From NCBI RefSeq assembly GCF_024125445.1, contig NZ_JAMXWM010000011.1, positions 1-64,000 of the forward strand: a DNA stretch of 64,000 nucleotides, given 5' to 3'. The notes under the pieces are model-generated. The model searched no databases. It saw only the letters and a list, made by a program, of their open reading frames with translations, and was not told the origin of the DNA. The stretch's first letter is position 1. Each line of letters begins with the position of its first letter. Source of the DNA: Sporolactobacillus shoreicorticis (GTDB taxonomy: Bacteria > Bacillota > Bacilli > Bacillales > Sporolactobacillaceae). The position numbers and the translations under genes are program-made. Shown here one piece after another: positions 37,330-46,744 of this stretch.

Positions 37330-37585
37330 AATACATTATATAGTGAAAAACGATGACAGGAATAAGTAGCGGTCGAAACAGCTTTTAAGAGAGCGGGCGG
37401 TCTGGTGCGAGCCTTGCAGCAAGCGACGCAGCGAATTACCTCCTTGAGTATCTTCTGTGAACATTTAGTTGATCAGTAGCAGAAGACGGCTGCAGCCGTT
37501 AATGTTAATTAAGTGACTGTTTTTCATCAGTTAACGAGGATGGTACCGTGCGATCAGCGCTCCTTTTTGAGGAGCGTTTTTTATT
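37330..37585 (+). promoter_or_regulatory. T-box leader of tyrS
   Basis: Structured leader in front of tyrS. The Stem I region contains AGAGAGCGGGCGG and GGTGCGAGCC; a candidate Tyr specifier TAC sits at 37437-37439. The T-box core GGATGGTACCGTG (37537-37549) precedes a terminator, GCGCTCC / GGAGCG with T run (37557-37583). Uncharged tRNA-Tyr would stabilise the antiterminator and permit tyrS transcription. The exact 5' end is not determined. Confidence 0.85.
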
Positions 37586-37630
37586 TTTTAAGCATGAAGG
37601 AATTCAATTTAATCAAGAAAGGTTGAACGA

Positions 37631-38884
37631 ATGATGGATATTATTGATGATTTGAAGTACCGAGGGCTGATTAATCAGGTATCGGATGAAGCAGCATTGC
37701 GCGAGGCACTGAAGAGACCGCTGACCTTTTATTGCGGTTTTGATCCGACCGCAAACAGCCTGCATGCGGGAAATTTACTTGTCATTGTGATCATGATGCG
37801 TCTGCAGAAAGCTGGTCATCATCCAATTGCTCTTGTCGGCGGTGGTACAGGTATGATTGGCGATCCGAGCGGCCGTTCGACGGAACGTCAATTGAATACG
37901 AAAGAGGTCGTGGACAGCTATGCGGAAAGCTTAAAGAATCAATTGAATCGTTTTCTTCACTTTGACGAAGGAAATGCAACATTTGTTAATAACGCCGAAT
38001 GGCTTAATTCACTGTCAACGATTGAATTTTTACGGGATGTCGGCAAATATTTCACACTTAATTACATGTTGTCTAAAGATTCGGTTCAGACAAGGCTTGA
38101 GGCCGGTATTTCGTTTACCGAATTTTCATATATGCTGCTGCAATCTTTTGATTACCTCAATCTTTATGAGAAAAGGCATTGCCGTATGCAGGTCGGAGGC
38201 AGTGATCAATGGGGCAACATCACTGCCGGATTGGAGTTAATCAGGAAGCGCGGTCATGAAGAACAGGCATTTGCGATGACCTTCCCTCTGATCACGAAGA
38301 GCGATGGTACTAAATTCGGGAAATCAATGGGCGGTGCGATATGGCTGGATCCTGAGCGAACAACCCCGTATGAATGGTACCAATTCTGGTTTAATGCGTC
38401 GGATGATGACGTTGTTAATTTCCTGAAATACTTTACGTTTTTAACGAAAGATGAAATTGAGGCATTAGCTAAAGAGGTTAAGGAACACCCGGAGGAACGA
38501 AAGGCACAGAAAACGCTTGCGAAAGAAATGACGATTCTGGTACATGGCGAACAAGCATTAAAGCAGGCGGAACATATTTCAACGGCTTTGTTCAGCGGCG
38601 ATGTTGCTCAGCTCAGCGGAGAAGAAATCAAACAGGGTTTTAAAGATGTGCCTACATTTAATGCAGCGTCGAAAGTGTCTATCAAACTGCTTGATTTACT
38701 CGTTGAAGCCGATGTCGTATCGTCGAAACGTCAAGCACGTGAAGACATTTCTAATGGGGCAATCTATATTAACGGAGCGCGCCGTACAGATTTGAATGCA
38801 CTGGTGACGCAGGATGATCGAATTGACCATGAATATGTCATCGTCCGCCGGGGCAAGAAAAAGTATACGTTAATACAATTCTAA
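37631..38884 (+). CDS. tyrS: Tyrosyl-tRNA synthetase
   Basis: 417 residues, class I synthetase, TyrS (not TyrZ) type. HIGH-like motif SLHAGN, tyrosine-site QVGGSDQWGN, KMSKS-like KFGKS, and a C-terminal S4 domain (from about 350; VSSKRQAREDISNGAIYING). Attaches tyrosine to its tRNA. SD weak (GGTTGAACGA); two adjacent ATGs. Regulated by the T-box leader upstream. Confidence 0.95.
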   Translation: MMDIIDDLKYRGLINQVSDEAALREALKRPLTFYCGFDPTANSLHAGNLLVIVIMMRLQKAGHHPIALVGGGTGMIGDPSGRSTERQLNTKEVVDSYAESLKNQLNRFLHFDEGNATFVNNAEWLNSLSTIEFLRDVGKYFTLNYMLSKDSVQTRLEAGISFTEFSYMLLQSFDYLNLYEKRHCRMQVGGSDQWGNITAGLELIRKRGHEEQAFAMTFPLITKSDGTKFGKSMGGAIWLDPERTTPYEWYQFWFNASDDDVVNFLKYFTFLTKDEIEALAKEVKEHPEERKAQKTLAKEMTILVHGEQALKQAEHISTALFSGDVAQLSGEEIKQGFKDVPTFNAASKVSIKLLDLLVEADVVSSKRQAREDISNGAIYINGARRTDLNALVTQDDRIDHEYVIVRRGKKKYTLIQF

Positions 38885-39027
38885 TCTATCCTGTGCCATA
38901 CAAAATAAATTTAAATATTAAGATCGAGATTGTATCCCATGGTATACTAGATGTAGTTGATACATGCTTTACAGTTGTAGGTATACAGCTGCCAATTCAG
39001 CTTATGCAGTTAGGGAGGGCTATACTA

Positions 39028-39261
39028 ATGTCTTCAGAAAATGAGAAGTGTTCATGCAGCGGTACCAGCGTTAAAGAGTTAGTGCTTGGTGGAATTATTG
39101 GCGGTGCCATTGGCGCCTCCATTGCGTTGCTGTTTGCTCCAAAATCCGGGGTTGAGATGCGCAGAGATCTTTCTGTAAAGGAATTTGTGGACAGCGGTGT
39201 TGAGAAAGTAAAACAAGTGGCAACGAGCCTGCTTCATAAAGATGATGAGCCATTCAGCTGA
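39028..39261 (+). CDS. YtxH-domain protein
   Basis: 77 residues from the ATG at 39028 with GGGAGGGC upstream. Short hydrophilic head with CSCSG, a glycine-rich membrane segment (LGGIIGGAIGASIALLFAPKSG), then RRDL and a helical tail, the standard YtxH plan. Function of the family is unclear; general-stress and sporulation links exist in Bacillus. Own terminator. Confidence 0.85.
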   Translation: MSSENEKCSCSGTSVKELVLGGIIGGAIGASIALLFAPKSGVEMRRDLSVKEFVDSGVEKVKQVATSLLHKDDEPFS

Positions 39262-39276
39262 GTCGGAATCACTGAT

Positions 39277-39326
39277 AAAAGAGCTTTTCATGCAAAGGAT
39301 ATAAATCCGCATGAAAAGCTCTTTTT
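39277..39326 (+). terminator. Terminator after ytxH-like gene
   Basis: AAAAGAGCTTTTCATGC / GCATGAAAAGCTCTTTT, 17 pairs, then T run. Also lies at the 3' end of the convergent phosphoesterase gene. Confidence 0.92.
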
Positions 39327-39351
39327 AAACATTTTAGCTGGAGGATCTTTG

Positions 39352-40074
39352 TCAGCGCGTAAATCTGTTGTTTGACTTTTCTTTTACACAGTATGTTGTT
39401 TTGGAAGGAAGTTCTAAACAGTTTAACTGGCCACCGAAAACACAACCGCCATCAATGCCAATTATATTGTTCTTTCCAAAAAAAACATCACTTGTTTCAT
39501 GAAGATTCATAGTTGGGGTATGTCCGAAAATAACGGTCTTATCTCCCTGATAACCTTCAAAGAACGGTGTGCGAATCCATAAAAAGGTTGCTTCATCAGT
39601 ATCCTTCAACTCTTTTTCAGGATCGACTCCTGCGTGAACAAAAAAGTAATGTTCTGTTTCTGCATAAACATTTAAGCGCTGAATCCATTCCAAATCGTCC
39701 TGAAGCTCATCAGGCAAAGACAGCGTTCCATTTTGAACGTCCTTGTAGACATTCTTGATGGATAAGCCATAACTTGATAAGGTTTGTGCACCGCCGTTTG
39801 CAGCCCAATGAGAAACAGCTTCTGTGTTTTGTCCGATCAGTGCTTTTTCCATCATGTCTTCATGATTGCCTTTCAAAGTTATTGCGCCTGTTTTTTCAAG
39901 GGCACGTGCTTTTTTAATTACCTCTTTTGGATTTTGTCCGCGATCAACATAGTCGCCTAATAAGAAGAGCAAATCCTCCTCTGATTGATAGTTAATTTTA
40001 TCAAGTAACGCATTGAACGCATTGATTTGTCCATGCATATCGCTGATTACAAGCAAGCGTTTGACAGTCTGCAA
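39352..40074 (-). CDS. PPP-family metallophosphoesterase, PrpE/ApaH-like
   Basis: About 240 residues from a TTG at 40074, which follows GAGAGG by about nine bases; an upstream ATG at 40110 has no ribosome site. Motifs SDMHGQ, GDYVDRGQ, KGNHEDMM and FGHTPT are intact. The tail IDGGCVFGGQLNCLELP parallels that of the PrpE at 8669-9409, so the two are paralogues. Likely substrates are dinucleotide polyphosphates or phosphoproteins; not determinable here. Confidence 0.82.
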   Translation of the reverse strand: MQTVKRLLVISDMHGQINAFNALLDKINYQSEEDLLFLLGDYVDRGQNPKEVIKKARALEKTGAITLKGNHEDMMEKALIGQNTEAVSHWAANGGAQTLSSYGLSIKNVYKDVQNGTLSLPDELQDDLEWIQRLNVYAETEHYFFVHAGVDPEKELKDTDEATFLWIRTPFFEGYQGDKTVIFGHTPTMNLHETSDVFFGKNNIIGIDGGCVFGGQLNCLELPSKTTYCVKEKSNNRFTR

Positions 40075-40317
40075 ACCAATAACCTCTCTTTCTATAACTA
40101 TCATAGACAACTTACAAATGATTATGCAAGTATCGATAGACGACTACAGAGAACTAGATCAGGCTACCAATAAAAAGAAATACAAACTCATTTTATCGAT
40201 CATTCAATACTTTTAAGAAATAAGTTGCGCTAAAAGATTATGTTTTTCGTCACCTTTATTGCCTCAGTGGTGACAGGCTTAGGCTTTTCGCACTTTTTGG
40301 CTTGTCAAAAGGATCGT

Positions 40318-40372
40318 CTGTTTGATGAAACGGAGTGAATCTTGCTTTCACTTCTAAAAATTCATCAAACAG
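40318..40372. repeat. Nested imperfect hairpin
   Basis: Outer arms CTGTTTGATGAA / TTCATCAAACAG are perfect over 12 pairs and enclose inner arms GAGTGAA / TTCACTTC. It lies in a 459-base gap (40075-40533) with no recognised gene, before the terminator of the LtaS-type gene. Could be a decayed mobile element, an sRNA or a processing site. Confidence 0.5.
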
Positions 40373-40424
40373 GCAGCAAATGATCCATTAATTAACACTA
40401 TGGCTTAACATCGCTGAAAAATAA

Positions 40425-40476
40425 AGAAAAACTCGGCAATCAAAGTCCGATTGACTATCGGATTTCAACCACCGAG
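40425..40476 (-). terminator. Terminator of the LtaS-type gene
   Basis: On the reverse strand CTCGG...CCGAG encloses TCCGAT/ATCGGA and ends in TTTTTC. Two-tier stem. Confidence 0.75.
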
Positions 40477-40533
40477 CAACTAGATTAATACTAAGTCTAA
40501 CTTTTAGGATTTACATTAACAAAGGGTTTTTCG

Positions 40534-42522
40534 TTATTTTTTCGTTTCGTCGGAAGAAATACCATAATTCGAATCAGGCGGAATCTTCTGATCTGTGTTG
40601 TAATTGATTTTTGAAACATCAGGTGCGATAAATCCTTTAGGCTGATAAAAGCGCAACAGATCGCCGTAAATGACTTTATCCGAGTAATCAAGCATCTTCT
40701 TAGCGATATCTTCGTATGGTTTGCCAAGTGACGCTTCAACTTGTTTGCCGTCACTGTTTTCATAGACATTTCCGCCGACGATTGAGTACTTGTTCGTTAT
40801 AACATCACCGTTACGGAAGGGAATAATCTGACGATGCTGTTTTGAAAAAAGGTCTGTACCAAATTGAATGTAATTCTTGGTATTAATGCCAAGAAGACTC
40901 ATGAGCGTCGGTCTTACATCTACTTCTCCGCCATAGGTCGAAACAGTGCCACCTGCAATTTTTGGAATATGAATGAAAAGAGGTACTTTCTGCAGCTGGG
41001 CATTGTCAAAAGGTGTGATTTCATCCTTGCCAAGCACTTTCGCCATGGCATCGTTATGATTTTCTGAAAGGCCATAATGATCTCCATACATAATAATTAC
41101 TGTGTTATCAAACAGACCGGCTTTTTTTAAGTCGGTAAATAATTGTTCAACAGCTTGATCCATGTAATTGGCAGACTGAAAATAGTTGTCAACAACACTG
41201 TCACCGAAATCTCCGGGCTGAAAAGTTGTGTCTTCTTTGTCCATCCCGAATGGGAAATGGTTGGACAGAAGGATTAACTTGCTGTAAAATGGCTGCTTCA
41301 AATTCGAAAGATAAGGGAGAGTTTCTTTAATAAAAGGCTTATCTTTCATGCCGTAATTCTTTGTGTTTTCAGCGCTCATATCATAATACTTAGAATCAAA
41401 GAAACGTTCATAACCAAGTGTTTTATACATTTGATCGCGATTCCAAAATGATTTGACATTACCATGGAACACCGCAGTCTCATAACCGCGCTGATTCATC
41501 ATTGCCGGTGCGGCTTGATACGTATTAAACCCTTTCATCTGGAAAACTGGCCCCTGTGAAAGAGGAAAGAGCGAATTCTCCATCATGAATTCAGCGTCAG
41601 ACGTCTTGCCTGAACCAGTCTGATGATAAAAATTCTTGAAATACGTAGTGTCATCAGCACCGGTTGTCAGCTTGTTTAGAAAAGGCGTAACTTCTTGACC
41701 GTTCGGCATTTTATAGTTAATGGCAAAGCTTTGCAAGGATTCCAGGGACACATAAATAACATTCATTCCCTTGGCTTTCGCATAGTAGTTCGGGTTTGGA
41801 GCGGCAAAATTTGACTTGGTAAAGTTTTGAATATCATTAATATCACTGCTGTCTGCCATTGCTCTCTGAGCATTTGAGCGGGCATTCTGAATGGTGTCAT
41901 AGATCGCAAAGTTATAGGCGCCCAAATATTTGACAATATAGTTGCGGTCGAATGTTCGGCTGAGCAGCTCAGGTCGATCCGTTTCCGCAAGGCTTAGGTT
42001 TACAATGAAAATCATGACTGCTGACACAAATACAGTAAAAATTGTGCGAACACTCCAGCGTTCAGCAGATGGACGTGCGATTTTAAAGAGAACAAGACTA
42101 AAAACAATTAAAGTATCAATGAAAAAGAAAACATCATACCCATTCATCAGCGAAGCAACGCTTCCCCCTAAATCACCGGCATTGCCTGTTGATTGAGTCA
42201 TCGTTGAAAATGTGATGAAATCACTAAAGAAACGATAGTAGACAATATTTGCGTACAACCAGAACGATAGGACGAAATTAATAATGATAAGCAGCCATTG
42301 CTGCAGACGTCCTTTAAAGATAACAGCAATACCAAAAAATAGGAGTGCCGAGCTTACCGGATTGAGAAAGAGCAGGAATTGCTGCATCTTATCATTAACA
42401 CCGAGATTAAATTGAGTTAAGTAGACAAAGTAAGTTTTCAGCCAGAATAAAATGACTGTGAGCAAGAAAAACGCATATTTTTTTGTCAGCATACGCTGCC
42501 CGACAGTAAGTAATCGCTTCAC
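40534..42522 (-). CDS. ltaS: Lipoteichoic acid synthase family protein (LtaS-like)
   Basis: 662 residues: five N-terminal membrane helices and an extracellular sulfatase-fold domain (from about 215). Active-site features visible: metal-binding Glu in IYVSLESLQSF, the nucleophilic Thr in GSGKTSDAEF, and MYGDHYG. Transfers glycerol phosphate from phosphatidylglycerol to build LTA. GTG start nine bases after GGAGG. B. subtilis has several paralogues (LtaS, YfnI, YqgS, YvgJ); which this equals is not decided. Confidence 0.9.
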   Translation of the reverse strand: MKRLLTVGQRMLTKKYAFFLLTVILFWLKTYFVYLTQFNLGVNDKMQQFLLFLNPVSSALLFFGIAVIFKGRLQQWLLIIINFVLSFWLYANIVYYRFFSDFITFSTMTQSTGNAGDLGGSVASLMNGYDVFFFIDTLIVFSLVLFKIARPSAERWSVRTIFTVFVSAVMIFIVNLSLAETDRPELLSRTFDRNYIVKYLGAYNFAIYDTIQNARSNAQRAMADSSDINDIQNFTKSNFAAPNPNYYAKAKGMNVIYVSLESLQSFAINYKMPNGQEVTPFLNKLTTGADDTTYFKNFYHQTGSGKTSDAEFMMENSLFPLSQGPVFQMKGFNTYQAAPAMMNQRGYETAVFHGNVKSFWNRDQMYKTLGYERFFDSKYYDMSAENTKNYGMKDKPFIKETLPYLSNLKQPFYSKLILLSNHFPFGMDKEDTTFQPGDFGDSVVDNYFQSANYMDQAVEQLFTDLKKAGLFDNTVIIMYGDHYGLSENHNDAMAKVLGKDEITPFDNAQLQKVPLFIHIPKIAGGTVSTYGGEVDVRPTLMSLLGINTKNYIQFGTDLFSKQHRQIIPFRNGDVITNKYSIVGGNVYENSDGKQVEASLGKPYEDIAKKMLDYSDKVIYGDLLRFYQPKGFIAPDVSKINYNTDQKIPPDSNYGISSDETKK

Positions 42523-42883
42523 GTTTGTTCAACCTCCTGAAATCAGGCAAAATTGATTTAAATAAGGTAAGGTTCAAATCTGAATATAAAATTGTTATAA
42601 TCCCAAATAATATCATACGGATTAATATGATCTATGTTAAAAATGTGTAAAAAAAAAAGACACGTAAAACCTTCAATAATTCTATATCTTTTTAGTTAAA
42701 AGTCAAGAATTGCGTGCACTTAATCTTATGTTTAGTAATTGAAGTGATAACTTGTCCTTCAGCAAATTTTATACAATATATAGGAAAGAAGTGGAATCTT
42801 GTCTAATCCACAGATTAAAAAAATCAACCCGAGAACATCAGATTGAGGTATGTTACTGTAATTACTGCCTTAACATTTAAAGT
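42523..42883. other. AT-rich intergenic region
   Basis: Gap between two reverse-strand genes. I see no gene or clear hairpin. The promoter of the LtaS gene must lie here but no strong hexamer pair could be assigned on the reverse strand. Confidence 0.4.
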
Positions 42884-43399
42884 TTATCGTGCGCTGCGGA
42901 GACGTTTTAATTTCTGCTCATTTTTCCCAACATTTTTCAGCAATGAAGGATAGCGAACCATTAACATTGTATAGCGGCCAAATAAAAATCCGGAAATAAA
43001 TATGAAGTAAATGATGAAGCTGGAAGAGCCATTTAATGAAGGCGTCAAAGATAAGTAGTGAATGGATAGGAATTTGAGCGCAAAGCGAACCGGTATGGAC
43101 AGCGACCAGACGAATACCGACATGACGGATCCGGCAAGATACCAGGCACCATCATGATTTAGCAGTGGGGTGAACCGTCCTTGAATCAATCCGAGACCAA
43201 ATGAAAGTGAAAGTGTTGTGCCGAGCATGATCCAATCAATAAGCGGTAACGTCTGCATTGTGGATAATGCACAGACGGCACAAAATAATAAGGCTAATGG
43301 CTGCCGATAAAGTCGTCCGGTTAAGGGCTTTTCTCTAAGCTGGTTGAACAGGACTGCTGTCAGTAAAACAGAACCAAAAATAAGGAACATGGCGTTCAC
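42884..43399 (-). CDS. Hypothetical membrane protein
   Basis: 171 residues with about five hydrophobic segments and a basic C-terminal tail (KNEQKLKRLRSAR). No motif I can assign; the general layout is like the CcdC/DUF1453 type of small Bacillus membrane proteins, but this is weak. Start at the ATG 43399 has GAGGTGAACGCC upstream. Divergent from the CwlO-like gene. Confidence 0.65.
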   Translation of the reverse strand: MNAMFLIFGSVLLTAVLFNQLREKPLTGRLYRQPLALLFCAVCALSTMQTLPLIDWIMLGTTLSLSFGLGLIQGRFTPLLNHDGAWYLAGSVMSVFVWSLSIPVRFALKFLSIHYLSLTPSLNGSSSFIIYFIFISGFLFGRYTMLMVRYPSLLKNVGKNEQKLKRLRSAR

Positions 43400-43716
43400 C
43401 TCTGCACATTTTGTTCTACTCAGTTAATGTATGTCGTGTTTAAATTGTCCTATTCCACTCATTTTGCTGATGCTATAGTTGCTTTTCTGAAAAATTTATT
43501 TAAATGACAATTTCATTACAAAGGATAAATGATTTAATTCGGGAAAAACCGAGCTAATGTTACAATTATATTTCATTACGACATATAAGTTTAATATCAG
43601 TTGGAAAAGGTACGGTGCTATAATAAAAAAGTCGATAAAGAGAAAATAATAGGATCATATAAAAATGTATGGTAAAAAAAAGAGAATGATTGTTTTGGGG
43701 AGGAACTAGGCCGATC
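43400..43716. other. Divergent intergenic region upstream of the CwlO-like hydrolase
   Basis: Contains TATAAT at 43619-43624. On the reverse strand a TGTAAT-N5-TGTCAT (43520-43504) is one base from the WalR direct repeat TGTWAH-N5-TGTWAH. CwlO is under WalRK in B. subtilis, but distance and orientation here are not ideal, so this is weak. Confidence 0.3.
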
Positions 43717-44982
43717 ATGAAAATGAATAAGAAAAAGGCAACCGTGACACTGGCACTGACGTTCGGACTGACATATACTTCGATTGCTCCATCAGTTACA
43801 TATGCATCACCATCATTAAGTGAAATTAATAGTAAAACATCCGCTCAGAAATCATTGAAAGATCAGCTGAACAAGCAGCAGCAGGCGATTCAAAATGAAT
43901 TGACAGAAATGAATAAGAAGCAATTGAAACTGACAGGTGAAATCAGTGACGGACAGGCTGAAATTAATCAGAACAATGATCAGATCGGTGCTTTGAAGGC
44001 AGAAATAACGGAAATCAATAAACGGATTGAAAAACGTAAGGCGTTATTGAAGGATCGTTTGGTTTCAATTTATAAGAACGGTGGATCTGTCAACTACTTG
44101 AATGTCTTACTTGGTTCCAAAAATTTTGGGGATTTCATTGATCGTACGTTTGCACTGACAACAATTACGAATCAGGATCAAAAAATTATTACTGATCAGA
44201 AAAATGATCAGGCTGCTGTGAAGACGAAGAAGGCAAGTGTTGAGAGAAAGCAGGCTGCTAATGTCGCGCGCTTGGAAAAATTGAAGAAAACTTTGACTGA
44301 AGTTGTCGCTCTGCAGGAAAAGAAAAAAATTGCTTCTAAGGCATTGGATCGTAAGCAAGAAAGCGTATCTGATCAGCTCGCTTCTTTGACGAATGCAGCA
44401 GAAGAACTGAAACGTGCATCAATCAAGCCGGTGTCCTATACTCCATCCGGTGAATCCAATGATTCTGCTGATTCAAGCAACTCGAGTAATTCAGGCAGTT
44501 CGAACAATTCTTCTGCAAATGATCAATCGTCGAATAACAGCAGCAGTTCGTCAAATGACTCTGCACAGTCTCAGCCTGTCGGTTTGTCGGCATCGGTTTC
44601 AACGGGTGGAATTTCTGGTATTCTTGGATACGGCAATCGTTTTATTGGCAGATCAACTTACGTGTTTGGAGCTTCCAACCCCGCAGCCGGTCAGTTTGAC
44701 TGCTCTGGATTTGTTCACGCAGCGTTTGCCGCAAATGGTATCGGCGTAGGCCGTTCAACCGGTGCGCTGGTCAGTCAGGGCAGTGCAGTAAGCTTTGGTT
44801 CTGCACGTCCCGGTGATCTTGTTTTCTTTGATACATATAAAACGAATGGTCACGTTGGTATTTATCTTGGCGGCGGTCGTTTCATAGGTTCTCAAAGCAG
44901 TACCGGTGTTGCCATCGTGAGCATGAACAACCCATATTGGAAATCTCATTTCCGCGGTGTCGTTCGCAGAATTCTTAACTAA
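43717..44982 (+). CDS. CwlO-like NlpC/P60 D,L-endopeptidase with coiled coil
   Basis: About 421 residues. A signal peptide (cleavage near TYASPSL) is followed by a long PcsB/CwlO-type coiled coil (about 30-230), a Ser/Asn-rich linker (about 250-290) and a C-terminal NlpC/P60 domain with the catalytic Cys in FDCSGFVHAAF and His in NGHVGIYLGGGRFIG. Such enzymes cut peptide crosslinks during elongation and are gated by FtsEX via the coiled coil. ATG at 43717 lies 14 bases after GGGAGG, a loose spacing. Confidence 0.9.
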   Translation: MKMNKKKATVTLALTFGLTYTSIAPSVTYASPSLSEINSKTSAQKSLKDQLNKQQQAIQNELTEMNKKQLKLTGEISDGQAEINQNNDQIGALKAEITEINKRIEKRKALLKDRLVSIYKNGGSVNYLNVLLGSKNFGDFIDRTFALTTITNQDQKIITDQKNDQAAVKTKKASVERKQAANVARLEKLKKTLTEVVALQEKKKIASKALDRKQESVSDQLASLTNAAEELKRASIKPVSYTPSGESNDSADSSNSSNSGSSNNSSANDQSSNNSSSSSNDSAQSQPVGLSASVSTGGISGILGYGNRFIGRSTYVFGASNPAAGQFDCSGFVHAAFAANGIGVGRSTGALVSQGSAVSFGSARPGDLVFFDTYKTNGHVGIYLGGGRFIGSQSSTGVAIVSMNNPYWKSHFRGVVRRILN

Positions 44983-45007
44983 TTCATTCCCAATTGAAAA
45001 ATTTTAA

Positions 45008-45035
45008 AACACAGGCTTAGCGGTCTGTGTTTTTT
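45008..45035 (+). terminator. Terminator of the CwlO-like gene
   Basis: ACACAG / CTGTGT stem with a ten-base loop and TTTTTT. Confidence 0.78.
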
Positions 45036-45170
45036 GTTTTTCATAAAATCGATAATACATGACATTATGATATCTGTCATAAAAAAATGATGATCGTTGG
45101 GACTGTGCGCTTCGGGGATGATTCGCTATTCTTGGTATAGCGGTATCATTTCAATAATAAAGAGGGTTGA

Positions 45171-45896
45171 ATGATGAACAGTTTCGCGATGATCAAGCAT
45201 TTTTTGCGTGTTCTGATGTATTACAAAATTAATTTTATCTTTACCCTCGGTGTGCCTGTCGGATCAATCATTTATACAATGCGCGGCTACATCTTCCATA
45301 TGTCGAATCAACAGATTGTCCAAACTCATATCGGTTACTGGATCAGCTATATGGTTGTTCTTTATGCCATCATGAACAGCGGCCCGTCTTTAGTTATTTT
45401 GAGAGAAGAGCAATTTTTGAAAATGTTTCTGTTCATCTCGGGATCGGTCCGTTCAATTCTTTGCGCTAAATTCATTTCTCAGTTTCTTTTACTTTCGATT
45501 TCAGTACTCATCCTCGACATTCTTAGTTGTCTTTTATTTGGGCTTCCGATAATAAGACTATTTATTCAATCTATTCTGCTGATTATTCTTTGTAGTCCGC
45601 CCATATTTTCTCTTTTTCTTTTCTTTGCGGCATTGCCGTTGCGGCAGGAAACAATAACTCCGTTAATTAATGTCTTGATTTTTTGCTTCATTTTCCTGTC
45701 GGTCAGTCAAATCAATCATTTGCTCATATTCGTTAATCCGATTGATTATACATTTCAGATTGCAAGGTTTTTGTTTGGGGTAACAGTGTTCCATGCGGTC
45801 CGGCTGTGGCTTCCGATCACCGTGACGTTATTTTACTTGCTTATCGGTGCCTTTGCTGTGAAAAAAATGCGGTTCTTGCCGATTTTCAGAAATTGA
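45171..45896 (+). CDS. ABC transporter permease-like membrane protein
   Basis: 241 residues with six predicted membrane helices, built like ABC-2 type exporters (YvfS/LnrM size). Sequence motifs are too diverged to name a family. Two adjacent ATGs at 45171 and 45174 after AGAGGG. It stands 12 bases before the ATPase gene and must form its membrane partner. Part of the first ABC/two-component module (45171-48468). Confidence 0.72.
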   Translation: MMNSFAMIKHFLRVLMYYKINFIFTLGVPVGSIIYTMRGYIFHMSNQQIVQTHIGYWISYMVVLYAIMNSGPSLVILREEQFLKMFLFISGSVRSILCAKFISQFLLLSISVLILDILSCLLFGLPIIRLFIQSILLIILCSPPIFSLFLFFAALPLRQETITPLINVLIFCFIFLSVSQINHLLIFVNPIDYTFQIARFLFGVTVFHAVRLWLPITVTLFYLLIGAFAVKKMRFLPIFRN

Positions 45897-45908
45897 GGTG
45901 AAATACGC

Positions 45909-46646
45909 GTGAAAATAGAACATTTGAACTTTAAGTATAAAAAGGGTGACCGTTTGGTTTTTGATAATCTATCATTTAATCTCGTGCAGGGAAAAATACA
46001 CATTCTATTGGGACGTAATGGCGGGGGTAAATCAACGCTCCTTGATGTATTGTCAGGTTTGCTCAGAGTTGACGCGGTTATTCTGAATCCGATCCCCAAA
46101 AATGAAATACTTTATCAGATTCAAGGAGTTCCTATTTTAAGTACGATTAAAGGAAAGCATCTTGCTGAATTAATTTTATGCGCGAGCGGTCAATATAAAA
46201 GTCGAGACTTATCACCGGAAATGTGTAGCGAACTGTTCAATGATCATCGTGAATGGGAAAAAATTACTTATTTATGGGATCAGCAATACGGTAAAATGTC
46301 ACCGGGTGAGCGGCGCTGGCTGACTATTATGCTCTACTGTATGCTCGATAAATCCTTATATCTTTTTGATGAGCCGACTGCCGGTGTTGATCCTTATTCC
46401 GGAATGCAAATTGCGCGGTTTATTCGTCGACTGCAGGAGAAAAAAGGAAAGACAGTCGTATACGCCACCCATAAGATTCAAGATTTAAACGGCTTCAAGG
46501 ATTACCGGGTACTTGTACTGGACGAGGGAAAGATCGTTGTCAACGAGGATGGGCAGCATTGGTTACAAGCGTGCAAAAAAGAAAAAGGTCCATTTTGCAA
46601 ACGCATTGTTGCGTTGTGGGAAAATTCATCAAGTAATTTAATTTAA
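45909..46646 (+). CDS. ABC transporter ATPase
   Basis: 245 residues. Walker A is GRNGGGKST, the signature is a variant, MSPGERRW rather than LSGGQ, and Walker B is LYLFDEPTAGVDP with H-loop ATHKI. GTG start with AGGTGA nine bases before. The unusual signature and the small permease suggest a specialised exporter or immunity transporter. Substrate unknown. Confidence 0.85.
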   Translation: MKIEHLNFKYKKGDRLVFDNLSFNLVQGKIHILLGRNGGGKSTLLDVLSGLLRVDAVILNPIPKNEILYQIQGVPILSTIKGKHLAELILCASGQYKSRDLSPEMCSELFNDHREWEKITYLWDQQYGKMSPGERRWLTIMLYCMLDKSLYLFDEPTAGVDPYSGMQIARFIRRLQEKKGKTVVYATHKIQDLNGFKDYRVLVLDEGKIVVNEDGQHWLQACKKEKGPFCKRIVALWENSSSNLI

Positions 46647-46744
46647 ATGTTAGGATTCTCTCGCGGTTGCTATATCCTATTTACGAGAATACTGTTTCTG
46701 TGTATGCTAGAGAAAAATCACTCAGAGAAGGGAGGGCGTGAAAC

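Noticed and set aside
40013-40216. Forward frame whose end reads VSIDDYRELDQATNKKKYK
   Set aside because: The C-terminal part looks protein-like, but the start lies inside the reverse-strand phosphoesterase and no SD precedes any internal ATG. At best a remnant.
44440-44570. Repetitive Ser/Asn codons, considered as a tandem repeat
   Set aside because: This is the low-complexity linker of the CwlO-like hydrolase, common in such enzymes.
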